From the NCBI GenBank assembly GCA_963712995.1, contig CAVQKH010000030.1:62001-126000 (forward strand): a stretch of 64,000 nt of DNA, read 5' to 3'. The DNA is from GCA-003244245 sp963712995 (GTDB lineage: Bacteria > Actinomycetota > Actinomycetes > Mycobacteriales > Pseudonocardiaceae). Numbering within the stretch: the stretch's first letter is position 1; the number at the start of each line of letters is the position of its first letter. Position numbers and translations under genes: made by a program. Below the pieces are notes generated by a model. It had not been told where the DNA came from. It saw only the letters and a list, made by a program, of their open reading frames with translations, and did no database searches. Shown one piece after another: positions 27,937 to 35,885 of this stretch.

Positions 27937-29559
27937 TTATGCGGCGAGTCCGGCTTCCTGGGTGAGTTGGTCGAGTGCGTGTTGGTAGTTGCGGGCGGCG
28001 GTGCGGAGTCGGCTGGGTGTGGGTGGGTCGGGGTCGGTGAGCTGTGCCAGGCCGGGGTGGAGCAGTCGGGTGTGGATGTGGGTGAGCAGCATCGCGTGGT
28101 GAAGGCCTGTGTCGGTGATGCGGTAGCGGTGGCTGCCGGGCAGTCGGGTGATCAGGCCGTGTGCGCGGAGCCGGCGCAGGTCGTAAGTGATCTGGCCGGT
28201 GGTGATCTCGGTGGGTTGTTTGCCGAGCAGTTGAGCAAGCAGGCCGCGGAGGTCGGGATTGCGGAATCCGTGCGGGAGTAGCCGGAAGATGAGCAGGGCT
28301 TGGAGCAGGGCGTGGGCGCGGCGGTCCCCCAGGGGTAGTCCGGCGATGCGGTGTCGGTCGGGAGTGACGATGGGGTGGTGGACCGTGGTGAAGGCGTGTT
28401 CGGCGTGGATCGGGTTGTGGCTGAGTCGTTGGACGCTCAAGAGGCGTCGGTTGGCGGAGAAGCCGACCTCCCGCAGGGCGGGCAGGTTGGTCAGTCGTTT
28501 CCCGATCCCGAAGTCGCGGGTGTTGTTGATGGTGGTTTCGGTGCGCAGCGCTGTTCCGTGTTTGTGATATTGCTTGATTGTGGTGTGTTTGTAGTCGATG
28601 TACACGCTCGGGGTGACTCCCTCGGTGATCACCCGGGTGCGGAATCGGCCAGGCGTGGCCCGTGGCCCTTTCCTTCTGATCTGCCGGTCGAAGACCAGGC
28701 TGACCCGGTCCGGGCGGCCCGCGTCGAGGTTGTCGCGGATGACGTGTTCGAAAAAGATCCGTCCCGAGACGGGTTGGTCGAGCACCTGGGTCAGGGAGAA
28801 CTCGGCTTGGAGGATCGAGAGCTCATAGCGGTATCCCGCGTCGCGGTCGGTGTCGGTGAACGCCCCGGGCAGCATGGCGAGCCACTTGTCCAGCAACGCC
28901 TGGATCTGCGCCGGTCCCAGCTCATCGCACAGGACCTGCAACCCGGCCGGGTCCTCGACGGTAGCAAAACCGTTGTCTAGCGCGGTGAAGGCGATCCCCT
29001 TGTGCTGGGCTTGACGCTTCGCCCACTCATGCCCATTAATGCACAACCGGGCATTATACGGGAAATAGGAACAGAACTTCAGGAAAAACGGGCCGAAATC
29101 GACATCCACTGCGTACACGTAGAAGTGATTGACCACGCCCGTGGTCTTCACGATCCACGGATACGCGACACCCTCGGCGTTACGACGCTTCTCTGTGCGG
29201 AACAGCACCGTCTTCTCCTGAGCCCGCCCGATGAACAACACCCCCTCCTCGCCAGTGAAGCGCGCCAGGTGCTGGTGCATGATGTCGTCCTTGCGTTGAC
29301 CCTTGACGAAATCGACCCACGGCACCCCCTGGTCACGAGCGAAGCGGCGCATCGCCGTGCTGAAACCCTCACTGACCGGCGCCAACGGCGCGGTCGAGGC
29401 GATCGGCAACCCCAACTGCCGATGCACGAACCCCACCAACCCCGCCGGGTACTGCAACTGCGGCACATACACGTTGAGATACATCCGATCGATGCACTCC
29501 ACCTCGAACACCACATGATCAGCCAAGACATCAGCCACGCTGCGCGCTACCGTCATCAT
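27937..29559 (-). CDS. Large unknown protein with C-terminal winged helix
   Basis: A protein of about 540 residues; ATG 29559 is preferred (ggag upstream, family-like start MMTVARSVADVLADHVVFEV). I recall similar proteins as multi-copy hypotheticals in actinomycetes, sometimes labelled MarR-like, without an assigned function. Conserved-looking blocks are VECIDRMYLNVYVPQLQYP, PWVDFVKGQRKDD, FFLKFCSYFPYNARLCINGH, and TALRTETTINNTRDFGIGKR followed by LTNLPALREVGFSANRRLL. Residues of about 440-520 form a winged helix (ITYDLRRLRAHGLITRLPG, HRYRITDTG). No DDE, HUH or recombinase motif is evident. Its multi-copy pattern and position among transposase remnants suggest association with mobile DNA, by inference only. 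Confidence 0.7.
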   Translation of the reverse strand: MMTVARSVADVLADHVVFEVECIDRMYLNVYVPQLQYPAGLVGFVHRQLGLPIASTAPLAPVSEGFSTAMRRFARDQGVPWVDFVKGQRKDDIMHQHLARFTGEEGVLFIGRAQEKTVLFRTEKRRNAEGVAYPWIVKTTGVVNHFYVYAVDVDFGPFFLKFCSYFPYNARLCINGHEWAKRQAQHKGIAFTALDNGFATVEDPAGLQVLCDELGPAQIQALLDKWLAMLPGAFTDTDRDAGYRYELSILQAEFSLTQVLDQPVSGRIFFEHVIRDNLDAGRPDRVSLVFDRQIRRKGPRATPGRFRTRVITEGVTPSVYIDYKHTTIKQYHKHGTALRTETTINNTRDFGIGKRLTNLPALREVGFSANRRLLSVQRLSHNPIHAEHAFTTVHHPIVTPDRHRIAGLPLGDRRAHALLQALLIFRLLPHGFRNPDLRGLLAQLLGKQPTEITTGQITYDLRRLRAHGLITRLPGSHRYRITDTGLHHAMLLTHIHTRLLHPGLAQLTDPDPPTPSRLRTAARNYQHALDQLTQEAGLAA

Positions 29560-29717
29560 GGGCTCCGGTCGGACGGGGGCCTCACAGGCCAACCAAACCG
29601 CTACGAGCGGTTTCATACACCGGACCGGCACGCCGGTCACGGTCTAGATCCCACCGACCGGAGCCCGCCCACCCAAACCAACCACGACACGCCTCGTCGG
29701 GCTGGGGCGCAGCCCCG
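29560..29717. other. Upstream region of the unknown winged-helix gene
   Basis: No gene recognised. It contains a small GC hairpin (gggct-ggggcgc-agccc) near 29700, at the end of the EF-hand gene. Confidence 0.35.
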
Positions 29718-30284
29718 TTAGTAGTAGGTGGTGTGTCGGCCCATCCACCAGTTGCCGGGTGCATTCGGGTCGGTGCTGGACCAGAACTCGATGATCGCTT
29801 GGGTGAACTCCTCGGCGGACAGTAGCCCGTTGCGGTCGGTGTCAAGGTGAGAGAATGCTTCGTTGGCGTCGGATTCGGTCAGGTTGGGAAAGTGACCGCG
29901 CTGAAACGCGAAGAACTCCGCAGGATTGACCTGACCATCGTGGTCGGTGTCGGCGATCGCCAGAAACGCCTGGGCCAGCGCACCCACGGTGGCCTGTGCG
30001 GCGGCGGGGTCACCGGCCAGCGTGCGGGTGGAGATCAGGAACTGGTCTCGAGAGATCGCGGTGCCACCGTCGGGGATGTGCGGCAAGTGCAGTTCGCGCC
30101 AGATCCTCAGATAGGCATCGATAATCTGCTGTTCGGCGGGCGAGTCAGGCGCGTGGCCAAGGGAGGCGGCGACCCGCTGGCCCATCAATACGTGGTCATC
30201 TTCGGTGAGCTGACCATCCCCATCCGCGTCCAGGTGATCGAACCCATATCTGATCTTGGCGGTCAGCAGGTCGGAAACAGGCAC
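29718..30284 (-). CDS. EF-hand calcium-binding protein (calerythrin-like)
   Basis: A protein of about 188 residues with three clear EF-hand loops: DADGDGQLTEDD (N-terminal), DTDHDGQVNPAE and DTDRNGLLSAEE. A second, degenerate hand may lie between the first and second loops. This is the layout of bacterial sarcoplasmic-type calcium-binding proteins such as calerythrin, which buffer or sense cytoplasmic calcium. Start GTG 30284 is chosen because GGAGGA lies just upstream; GTG 30302 is possible. No signal peptide. It is not obviously co-transcribed with a partner. Confidence 0.85.
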   Translation of the reverse strand: MPVSDLLTAKIRYGFDHLDADGDGQLTEDDHVLMGQRVAASLGHAPDSPAEQQIIDAYLRIWRELHLPHIPDGGTAISRDQFLISTRTLAGDPAAAQATVGALAQAFLAIADTDHDGQVNPAEFFAFQRGHFPNLTESDANEAFSHLDTDRNGLLSAEEFTQAIIEFWSSTDPNAPGNWWMGRHTTYY

Positions 30285-30302
30285 GCATCCTCCATGTGAC
30301 AC

Positions 30303-30677
30303 GAGACATCAACGGGCTCGACCGTAGCGGAACCGGCCACATCCGATAAGCCCGGCGACGACACCACTGAGCCGCACCTACCGCAAGTCCGCCAAGTCTG
30401 CCGCGACGGTGGTCGCCGATGAGCTCGGTCACCCGGCCGACTCGCCCCATCGACTGGGCTGCTGGGGCCGACGCCAGCGCTGAGGGCTCGATCACGATCG
30501 CCGAGCACCCGTGTGTTCATCGACCGTCGTCGCGATGGCCAGGCATCGGTGACCCGGGTGACTCAACGCTGATGGGTACGCACAACCGGCTGTGCGCTCA
30601 CAGCCAACTCCGGTTGGTCGTCTCGGCTGAATAATTGGCAGGTCTCAATGGTGTCTTGGAGCGGTAGGAGAACGAGC
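30303..30677. other. Intergenic region without a gene
   Basis: No supportable coding frame. It separates the divergently transcribed EF-hand and AraC-type genes and should contain both promoters, none of which could be assigned. A TAGGAG ribosome-binding site for the AraC gene lies at its right end. Confidence 0.45.
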
Positions 30678-31664
30678 ATGGATATGCTGTATGACACCAG
30701 AATAATTCATCCGTTCGACCGATATGATCACTATCGGGCGGGAGCTGGCACCGAGCTGGCACCGGTGGCAGTCCAGGGGCGTGCACCCGCTCGCTTGCTC
30801 GCGGTGATGTCAGTCGCCCAGATCGGCGATTTCGAAATCGAGGCACTCACCTGGTCCGCGGACTCCGAGATCGTGACGCGGCGAACCGAACGCCTCATCC
30901 GGGCCTGCGATCCTGAGTGCTACCGGATACTCCTGAGCGTCAGCGGCGAAATACGAGTGGAACAGGCGGGTAAACAGGCGGACGTTCGCGCTCGGGATAT
31001 CGTCCTGTACGACGTGTCTCGTCCTTGTCAGGCCACGCATTCGACGGGACCAGGATTGATGCGGCTGGTCATGCTGACGTTCCCGCGAGCGTTGGTGCCG
31101 ATCGCCAGCGCTAAAGTCCGGCCGCTGATCGGCGCCCTCATCCCGAGGAACATGCCGGGACGCAGCTTGATCGCGCAGTTCCTCATCGGACTCACCGACA
31201 CCGCCGAGCTGACAGATGACCCGGATCTGGCCCCTGTCCTCTACGAGTGCACGGTCGGGCTGCTTCGCCAGCGACTCGGCCACCCAGACGGGATCACCCC
31301 ACGCACCCGTCGACTGCTGCACATGGCACGCATTCGCGACATTATCCGTCGACACCTCGGTAACCCCATGCTGGACCCGAACGGGATCGCCGAAGCCGCA
31401 AACATCTCGCCACGCTACCTGCACCAGCTATTCCAGGGTGCCGAACTCACCCCGATGCAACTGCTCAAACGGCTGCGCCTGCAGGAATGCAACCGTATTC
31501 TGCACGATCCAGCACTGGCCATGACACCCATCAAGGACGTCATCGCCGCGCACGGCTACCTCCGCCCCGACCAGTTCGCCCGAGACTTCAAACAGCTCTT
31601 CGGCGTCCCGGCAACACAGGTACGCAGACTTGCCAGCCAGCGGCCGACCGGGCGTGAAGGATGA
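30678..31664 (+). CDS. AraC-family transcriptional regulator
   Basis: A protein of about 328 residues. Start ATG 30678 follows TAGGAG 8 bases upstream. The N-terminal 200 residues form an AraC-like ligand-binding domain (CYRILLSVSGEIRVEQAG, ARDIVLYDVSRPCQATH). The C-terminal 100 residues carry two helix-turn-helix units (DPNGIAEAANISPRYLHQLF, DVIAAHGYLRPDQFARDFKQ) and the end motif FGVPATQVRR. It resembles the AraC_binding_2 group common in actinomycetes. No adjacent metabolic operon indicates its target. Confidence 0.88.
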   Translation: MDMLYDTRIIHPFDRYDHYRAGAGTELAPVAVQGRAPARLLAVMSVAQIGDFEIEALTWSADSEIVTRRTERLIRACDPECYRILLSVSGEIRVEQAGKQADVRARDIVLYDVSRPCQATHSTGPGLMRLVMLTFPRALVPIASAKVRPLIGALIPRNMPGRSLIAQFLIGLTDTAELTDDPDLAPVLYECTVGLLRQRLGHPDGITPRTRRLLHMARIRDIIRRHLGNPMLDPNGIAEAANISPRYLHQLFQGAELTPMQLLKRLRLQECNRILHDPALAMTPIKDVIAAHGYLRPDQFARDFKQLFGVPATQVRRLASQRPTGREG

Positions 31665-31718
31665 ACCATCCGGATGCTCAGCGGCGGTACTTGTTAAACC
31701 TCTATAGCACCGACAGCC

Positions 31719-32021
31719 ATGGAAGGGATGCCGGTGGTGGGCGCGATTGAATACGGGATTTCTCGTCTCTCGACGTTCGGCAGCGTCGTGGCCCTCATTG
31801 CCGCAGGAGCCCTGGTCGCCTGGGTCATCGGGCTGTTGATCGTTCTGCAGGGAAGTGAACCCGGCGAGTGTTCAGAGATCATCCATGCGTATGCGCACTG
31901 TAATCCGCTTGTGTATCTCCGACGGAACACCGCGCCTAGCGGCGAGGGCTCAGCACTTGCGCGCGCGAAGGGCGGTACAGCAGATGGTGGCGACGAGACA
32001 GATCACGAGGGGTCGACGTGA
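31719..32021 (+). CDS. Possible small single-pass membrane protein
   Basis: An open frame of 100 codons from ATG 31719 with one hydrophobic segment near residues 21-44 (VVALIAAGALVAWVIGLLIV) and a hydrophilic C-terminal half. No family is recognised and no strong ribosome-binding site is visible. The convincing membrane helix argues for a real gene; the low-complexity tail argues against. It is kept as tentative. Confidence 0.35.
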   Translation: MEGMPVVGAIEYGISRLSTFGSVVALIAAGALVAWVIGLLIVLQGSEPGECSEIIHAYAHCNPLVYLRRNTAPSGEGSALARAKGGTADGGDETDHEGST

Positions 32022-32080
32022 GATAGTCGCCGGCTCATCGGCAAGGCCATCGGTGTACCCGGCTGTCATCCCTGAAGGAG

Positions 32081-32551
32081 TCACGGCACGCTGGGCTCCG
32101 GGTGCTCGTCGAGAAAGCGCGCGGCAGCGACGTCGGCGATGAGCGAATTGTCGGCGAGCCACTCGACCGCGCGGCGGTGGGCGCGGGCGTCGCGGAAGGC
32201 GTACCACGCAGGCAGCAGTTGCGGAAACTCCTCGTGCAGTTCGGCTTTGAACCGGCGGAAGGCGCCTTTGCCCTGGATAGCACGCGCCAGCCTCCGTCCG
32301 GCCCGCTCGTCGCTGACATGAGTGGCGAACTCAGCCATGTCCTGGTACCAGACGGAGGACGGCAGCGGATCGATGCAGAGCAGGTCCAACTCGTCGAGGT
32401 CCACGGCCGTCTGGCCATCAATTCCGGTCTCAGAGGTCCAGAACACGATTTCCCCGGTCTCGGTGTTGATCAGCCACCGGTGCTCGTAGTCGGTCTGGTC
32501 CGCCAACGCGGCGGCGATTTCCTCAAGGTCAAGGCTGTTTAGATCAAGCAC
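32081..32551 (-). CDS. UPF0158 family protein
   Basis: A protein of about 156 residues. The UPF0158 pattern is visible: DLEEIAAALADQTDYEHRWL, INTETGEIVFW, then DMAEFATHV and GKGAFRRFKAELHEEFP. Family function is unknown. GTG 32551 is preferred because the family-like sequence begins there; the frame extends to 32614. It lies about 95 bases downstream of the methyltransferase gene in the same direction. No catalytic motif is apparent. Confidence 0.75.
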   Translation of the reverse strand: MLDLNSLDLEEIAAALADQTDYEHRWLINTETGEIVFWTSETGIDGQTAVDLDELDLLCIDPLPSSVWYQDMAEFATHVSDERAGRRLARAIQGKGAFRRFKAELHEEFPQLLPAWYAFRDARAHRRAVEWLADNSLIADVAAARFLDEHPEPSVP

Positions 32552-32645
32552 CAGATCACCATAATCCCGCGTCAGGCCCCGCGTCAGGCGCGGTCCGCGA
32601 CGTGAAGGAACCACTCCGACCCAACCAGTTGGCGGGATTGCGCGG

Positions 32646-33464
32646 TCAGTGGGCGAACCGGTACTGCACCAGGCGCATCGCGTTGCGCCACGCCGGGAAC
32701 CGCAGTAGTCCCTTGAGCGTGGCCCTTGTCAGGGGGTTGTGGTAGCTCTCGCTCATCAGCCCGACCACGGAGACTTCGTCGACCAGTCGCAGCCCGGGAT
32801 GCTGGTCGGCGAGGGCCTGTGGCGAGGTCAGGGCCCAGGCGAAGCCGGTGCCGGCCCGCTGGAATGCCGGTTGCAGTCGAGCCATCGCGGTCACCCATCG
32901 GGCGACACCATCGAAGGCGAGGTGACCCTCGGGCAGATGGGCGAGGACGCGGTCGATCAGCTGGTGAACCTGCGTGCCGGGCAGATACATGAACAGACCC
33001 TCGGCGAGCACGAGAGTCGGCCGGTCGGTGGGGACCTGGTCCCACCACTGGAGGGCGGTGACTGAGGAGGCGATCGTGGTAATCCCGTCGGGCAGGTCGT
33101 AGAGCCGGCGCCGCAGCGCGATGACCTCGGGGTAGTCCACGTCGATCCACGCCGCTGAGGCCGGCCGGATAATACGGAGCGGGCGGCTGTCGAGCCCGCA
33201 ACCCAGGTGCAGCACCAGCCCGTCAGGATGCGCGGCGAGGAACTCCTCGGTCCAGGTGTCGAGTTGGCGGGCGCGGGAGGCGATCAGGGCGATGTTGCCG
33301 CGCAGGCGAGCAAGCCGGTCAAAGTCGTAGTCGATGCGCTCAACCAGCCCCTGCGCGTAGGGATCACCGAGGATCGGATAGCGGGCCTGACTGTCACACG
33401 CCCGCAGGTACAGCGTCATAAGCAGGGTCTCCTTCTCCTGCCGCAGCTCCACCCGCTTCATCAT
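32646..33464 (-). CDS. Leucine-carboxyl-methyltransferase family methyltransferase
   Basis: A 272-residue SAM-dependent methyltransferase of the LCM/PPM2 type (often annotated as O-methyltransferase in polyketide contexts). Visible blocks are ARARQLDTWTEEFLAAHP, the SAM loop VLHLGCGLDSRPLRI, the acidic strand AWIDVDYPEVIALRR and the VLAEGLFMYLPGTQV motif. The N terminus KRVELRQEKETLLMTLYLRA is typical. The start may be either of two adjacent ATGs. Neighbours (UPF0158, psuG) do not point to a pathway. The substrate is unknown. Confidence 0.82.
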   Translation of the reverse strand: MMKRVELRQEKETLLMTLYLRACDSQARYPILGDPYAQGLVERIDYDFDRLARLRGNIALIASRARQLDTWTEEFLAAHPDGLVLHLGCGLDSRPLRIIRPASAAWIDVDYPEVIALRRRLYDLPDGITTIASSVTALQWWDQVPTDRPTLVLAEGLFMYLPGTQVHQLIDRVLAHLPEGHLAFDGVARWVTAMARLQPAFQRAGTGFAWALTSPQALADQHPGLRLVDEVSVVGLMSESYHNPLTRATLKGLLRFPAWRNAMRLVQYRFAH

Positions 33465-33519
33465 CCAGGGCCGAATCGGTCCGTGCGCGGTTGTGTCGAG
33501 AGCTGAACTCGGGCGAAAC

Positions 33520-34476
33520 TCAGCGCTTGCTCGGCCAGGTCCAATGATCTTTCAGGGATGTTGAGCTCGAGTTGAGCTTGCTCAGGGTGGTGGCGATGCC
33601 GGCGGCGATTTGTGCGTTGTTGAGGAGCAGCGCGTGGTTGGCGGCGAGGGTCCGCGCTCCGAGGTTTTCGGTGATCGCCGCCAGGAGCCACGGAGTGAGG
33701 CGTTTTCCCTTCACATCGTGCGCCGCTGCGTCGTGAAGCGCCCGCGTCGTTGCCTGCTCGACCTCGGAGGGCTCAAGTGCGTGCTGTTCGGGGCAGGGAC
33801 AGGCAACCAGGACGCCGCCCCGTTGTTTGAGCCCACGCCAGCGAATGAGACAGAATCGGGCGATGTCCTCTGCATGCTCGGTGTGCTGATCCAGGACGAG
33901 CCCGCTACTACGAGCGTAGAAGGCGGGGAAATCCCGCGTACCGAGCCCCACCACGGGGACGCCCAGCGTCTCGAGCGCCTCCAGCGTTCGGGGAAGGTCC
34001 AGGATGCTCTTGGCGCCGGCCGCGACCACGGCGACCGGATGGTGCGCCAGGGTGAGCAGATCCGCTGAGACATCACCCGTATCACCGCGGTGGACCCCGC
34101 CGATACCGCCGGTAGCGACCACGTGGATCCCCACGCAGGCCGCAGAGAACACCGTCGCCGAGACCGTCGTCGCCCCATCGGCACCTCGGGCGATCGCCCA
34201 TCCCAGGTCTCCGGCTGCGCACTTCGGGATCTCACCAGCCCCACCGAGGCGTTCAATCTCCCCCGGCTCCAAACCCACCTGCACCCGTCCCGCGATCACC
34301 CCCACGGTCGCGGGCACCGCTCCGGCGCCCCGCACGGCATCCTCGAGTGCATGAGCCACCTGAAGGTTTATCGGACAAGGCAATCCGTGGGCGATCACGC
34401 TCGACTCTAGGGCCACGACCGGACGGCCGTCGGCAAGCGCCGCACGGACGTCTTCACGGACGCCTATAAGATCCAC
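33520..34476 (-). CDS. psuG: Pseudouridine-5'-phosphate glycosidase
   Basis: A protein of about 318 residues. It cleaves pseudouridine-5'-phosphate to uracil and ribose-5-phosphate. Conserved elements are ALESSVIAHGLPCPINL with the active-site Glu, GVIAGRVQVGL, the TTVSATVFSAACVGI strand, TGGIGGVHRGDTGDVSADL, and Lys in VVAAGAKSILDLPRT, which forms the sugar adduct. Start GTG 34476 is chosen because family similarity begins there; the frame stays open further upstream but with shadow-like composition. No pseudouridine kinase (psuK) is adjacent, although a ribokinase-family gene occurs 20 kb away. The C-terminal 20 residues extend beyond the usual family end. Confidence 0.9.
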   Translation of the reverse strand: MDLIGVREDVRAALADGRPVVALESSVIAHGLPCPINLQVAHALEDAVRGAGAVPATVGVIAGRVQVGLEPGEIERLGGAGEIPKCAAGDLGWAIARGADGATTVSATVFSAACVGIHVVATGGIGGVHRGDTGDVSADLLTLAHHPVAVVAAGAKSILDLPRTLEALETLGVPVVGLGTRDFPAFYARSSGLVLDQHTEHAEDIARFCLIRWRGLKQRGGVLVACPCPEQHALEPSEVEQATTRALHDAAAHDVKGKRLTPWLLAAITENLGARTLAANHALLLNNAQIAAGIATTLSKLNSSSTSLKDHWTWPSKR

Positions 34477-34505
34477 AGAAGCATTCTGCCTGAATGGTGT
34501 GACCT

Positions 34506-34786
34506 TCAGATAGATCCACTCAGCCACCACGGTACAGCTTGTAGGCATCCGCGCAGGTGCGACGGTGTGAAGCCAAGGTAGTGGCTCAGAGCCAGAGTGC
34601 ACACCGGTGACCGGTCGAAGAAGACGACGGCGGTTTCGGCTGCTCGAATGGAGTTTTGCCGTTGTCGTTGAAGAGCCACGACCTTGTCGTCGATGAAGGC
34701 GTGGTCCTGCCACGGTTGTTCGTGGCCCAGGGCGTTGTCGAGGGCGATGGTGTCCGTCGCGGCTTCCTCGACGACGACATGAGCGC
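34506..34786 (-). pseudogene. AAA_28-type ATPase/kinase fragment
   Basis: One minus-strand frame reads VVVEEAATDTIALDNALGHE, then a DKVVALQRQRQNS stretch and AVVFFDRSPVCTLALSHYLG, ending at a TGA at 34508-34506. This is the middle and C-terminal part of AAA_28 P-loop proteins (nucleotide-kinase-like). The N-terminal P-loop is absent and upstream bases do not restore it, so this is a 5'-truncated remnant lying just upstream of psuG. Confidence 0.55.
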
Positions 34787-34923
34787 ACGGCTTTCGGCAT
34801 GCGCGGTTGCAAGCCGCAGGGCCAAGATGCGGCGAATGATCGGGCCGCTGGCTGGCCGTCAGTCGGGGGGCCAGCGGGGTGGTCCATCACCCGGTGGTCG
34901 CTCGATCGTGATAGGCACGTCGT

Positions 34924-35110
34924 ATGGCGACGATTCATGTCTGTGCCACGCGGAGAGTGGATGCCGCTGCTGAGACCGTCTATGGCTATCTCGCTGACAT
35001 GCGCGAGCACCATCCCCGATTCCTGCCCCCCGCGTTCTCTGAGTTCGAAGTCGAATCCGGTGGCGTGGGCCATGGCACGATCACACGCTTTAAGGTCGCC
35101 GCTGGCGGGA
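34924..35110 (+). pseudogene. SRPBCC (polyketide-cyclase-like) N-terminal fragment
   Basis: From ATG 34924 the frame reads VCATRRVDAAAETVYGYLAD, then HPRFLPPAFSEFEVESGGVG and ITRFKVAAGG. This is the beginning of a START/SRPBCC ligand-binding protein. After VAAGG the sequence changes abruptly to non-family residues (IVNSPWTGNH), a recombination-like junction. About 60 of some 145 expected residues remain. Confidence 0.65.
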
Positions 35111-35216
35111 TCGTGAACTCTCCCTGGACAGGGAACCATCGGCACCCTCCCGTCGAATGCGAGACCAAACCCGCACCGGGAGTGAGAACCTGTTGTTACC
35201 TGTTTGGGGAGGGGCG

Positions 35217-35885
35217 GTGGCCAGGGTCTTCGTTAGCTATGCCAGTGCGGACATCGTCCTGGCCCGTGAGGTGTGCCGGTGGTTGGAAGCTGATCGCCAC
35301 GAGGTGTTCCTGGCGCAGGATCTGCGGGAGGGGATCGCTGCCGGGGACCAGTGGCGTTCCCGGCTGCATGAGCGGTTGCGCTGGGCTGATGCCGTGGTCT
35401 GTGTGGTCACCTCGGCCGCGGTGGCCTCGCCGTGGTGTTCGCACGAGGTCAGTAGTGCCCTGTCGCGGGGCAGCCGCTTGATTCCGGTGCTGGCTGAGCC
35501 GGGTGTCACCCATCCTCTGCTGACCGATCTCCAGCATGTTGACCTGACCCGGAATTCGGCGACGGCCCCCGCTGCGATCGCCGAAGCGTTGCGCCGGGTC
35601 GATGCCGCCGGGGGTTTCGGGTGGGAGGATGATCGGTCCCCGTTCCCGGGGCTGCGTCCTTTCGATATCGAGCAGCATCGGGTGTTCTTCGGCCGAGTCA
35701 GCGAGACCGGGGAACTCGCTGAGCTGCTGAGGTCCCCCGCTGAACAGGCCAAAGCTGCCCGGTCTGCCATATCAGCCTCCGTGCCGGTGAGCGAACTGAT
35801 TTCCAGACCGACGCTTACACGTGAGGTGAACCACCCCACCACCGACAATTTCGGGGTTCACACAGCTGGCGGGCTCAGGTGGTGA
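35217..35885 (+). CDS. TIR-domain protein, truncated relative to TIR-STAND family
   Basis: Start GTG 35217 is preceded by GGGGAGG. Residues 2-140 form a TIR domain: RVFVSYASADIVLA, WRSRLHERLRWADAVVCVVT, and SPWCSHEV with the putative NADase Glu77. A linker and the sequence FPGLRPFDIEQHRVFFGR, normally the entry to a C-terminal nSTAND ATPase with WD40 repeats, follow. At about residue 180 similarity stops and 40 or so unrelated residues complete the frame. The ATPase P-loop and sensor are therefore missing. Family members are NAD+-depleting anti-phage or regulatory proteins. The isolated TIR could still be active or be a remnant. Confidence 0.75.
   Translation: MARVFVSYASADIVLAREVCRWLEADRHEVFLAQDLREGIAAGDQWRSRLHERLRWADAVVCVVTSAAVASPWCSHEVSSALSRGSRLIPVLAEPGVTHPLLTDLQHVDLTRNSATAPAAIAEALRRVDAAGGFGWEDDRSPFPGLRPFDIEQHRVFFGRVSETGELAELLRSPAEQAKAARSAISASVPVSELISRPTLTREVNHPTTDNFGVHTAGGLRW
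35826..35861. repeat. Short inverted repeat at the truncated end of the TIR gene
   Basis: gtgaacc (35826-35832) and ggttcac (35855-35861) are exact reverse complements separated by 22 bases, located in the non-family tail of the TIR frame. It could be the scar of an insertion element or a weak hairpin beyond the maltokinase gene. Confidence 0.4.

Noticed and set aside
34477..35145. N-terminal extension of psuG of over 200 codons
   Set aside because: The extension has no psuG similarity and covers the AAA_28 and SRPBCC remnants; the family starts near 34476.
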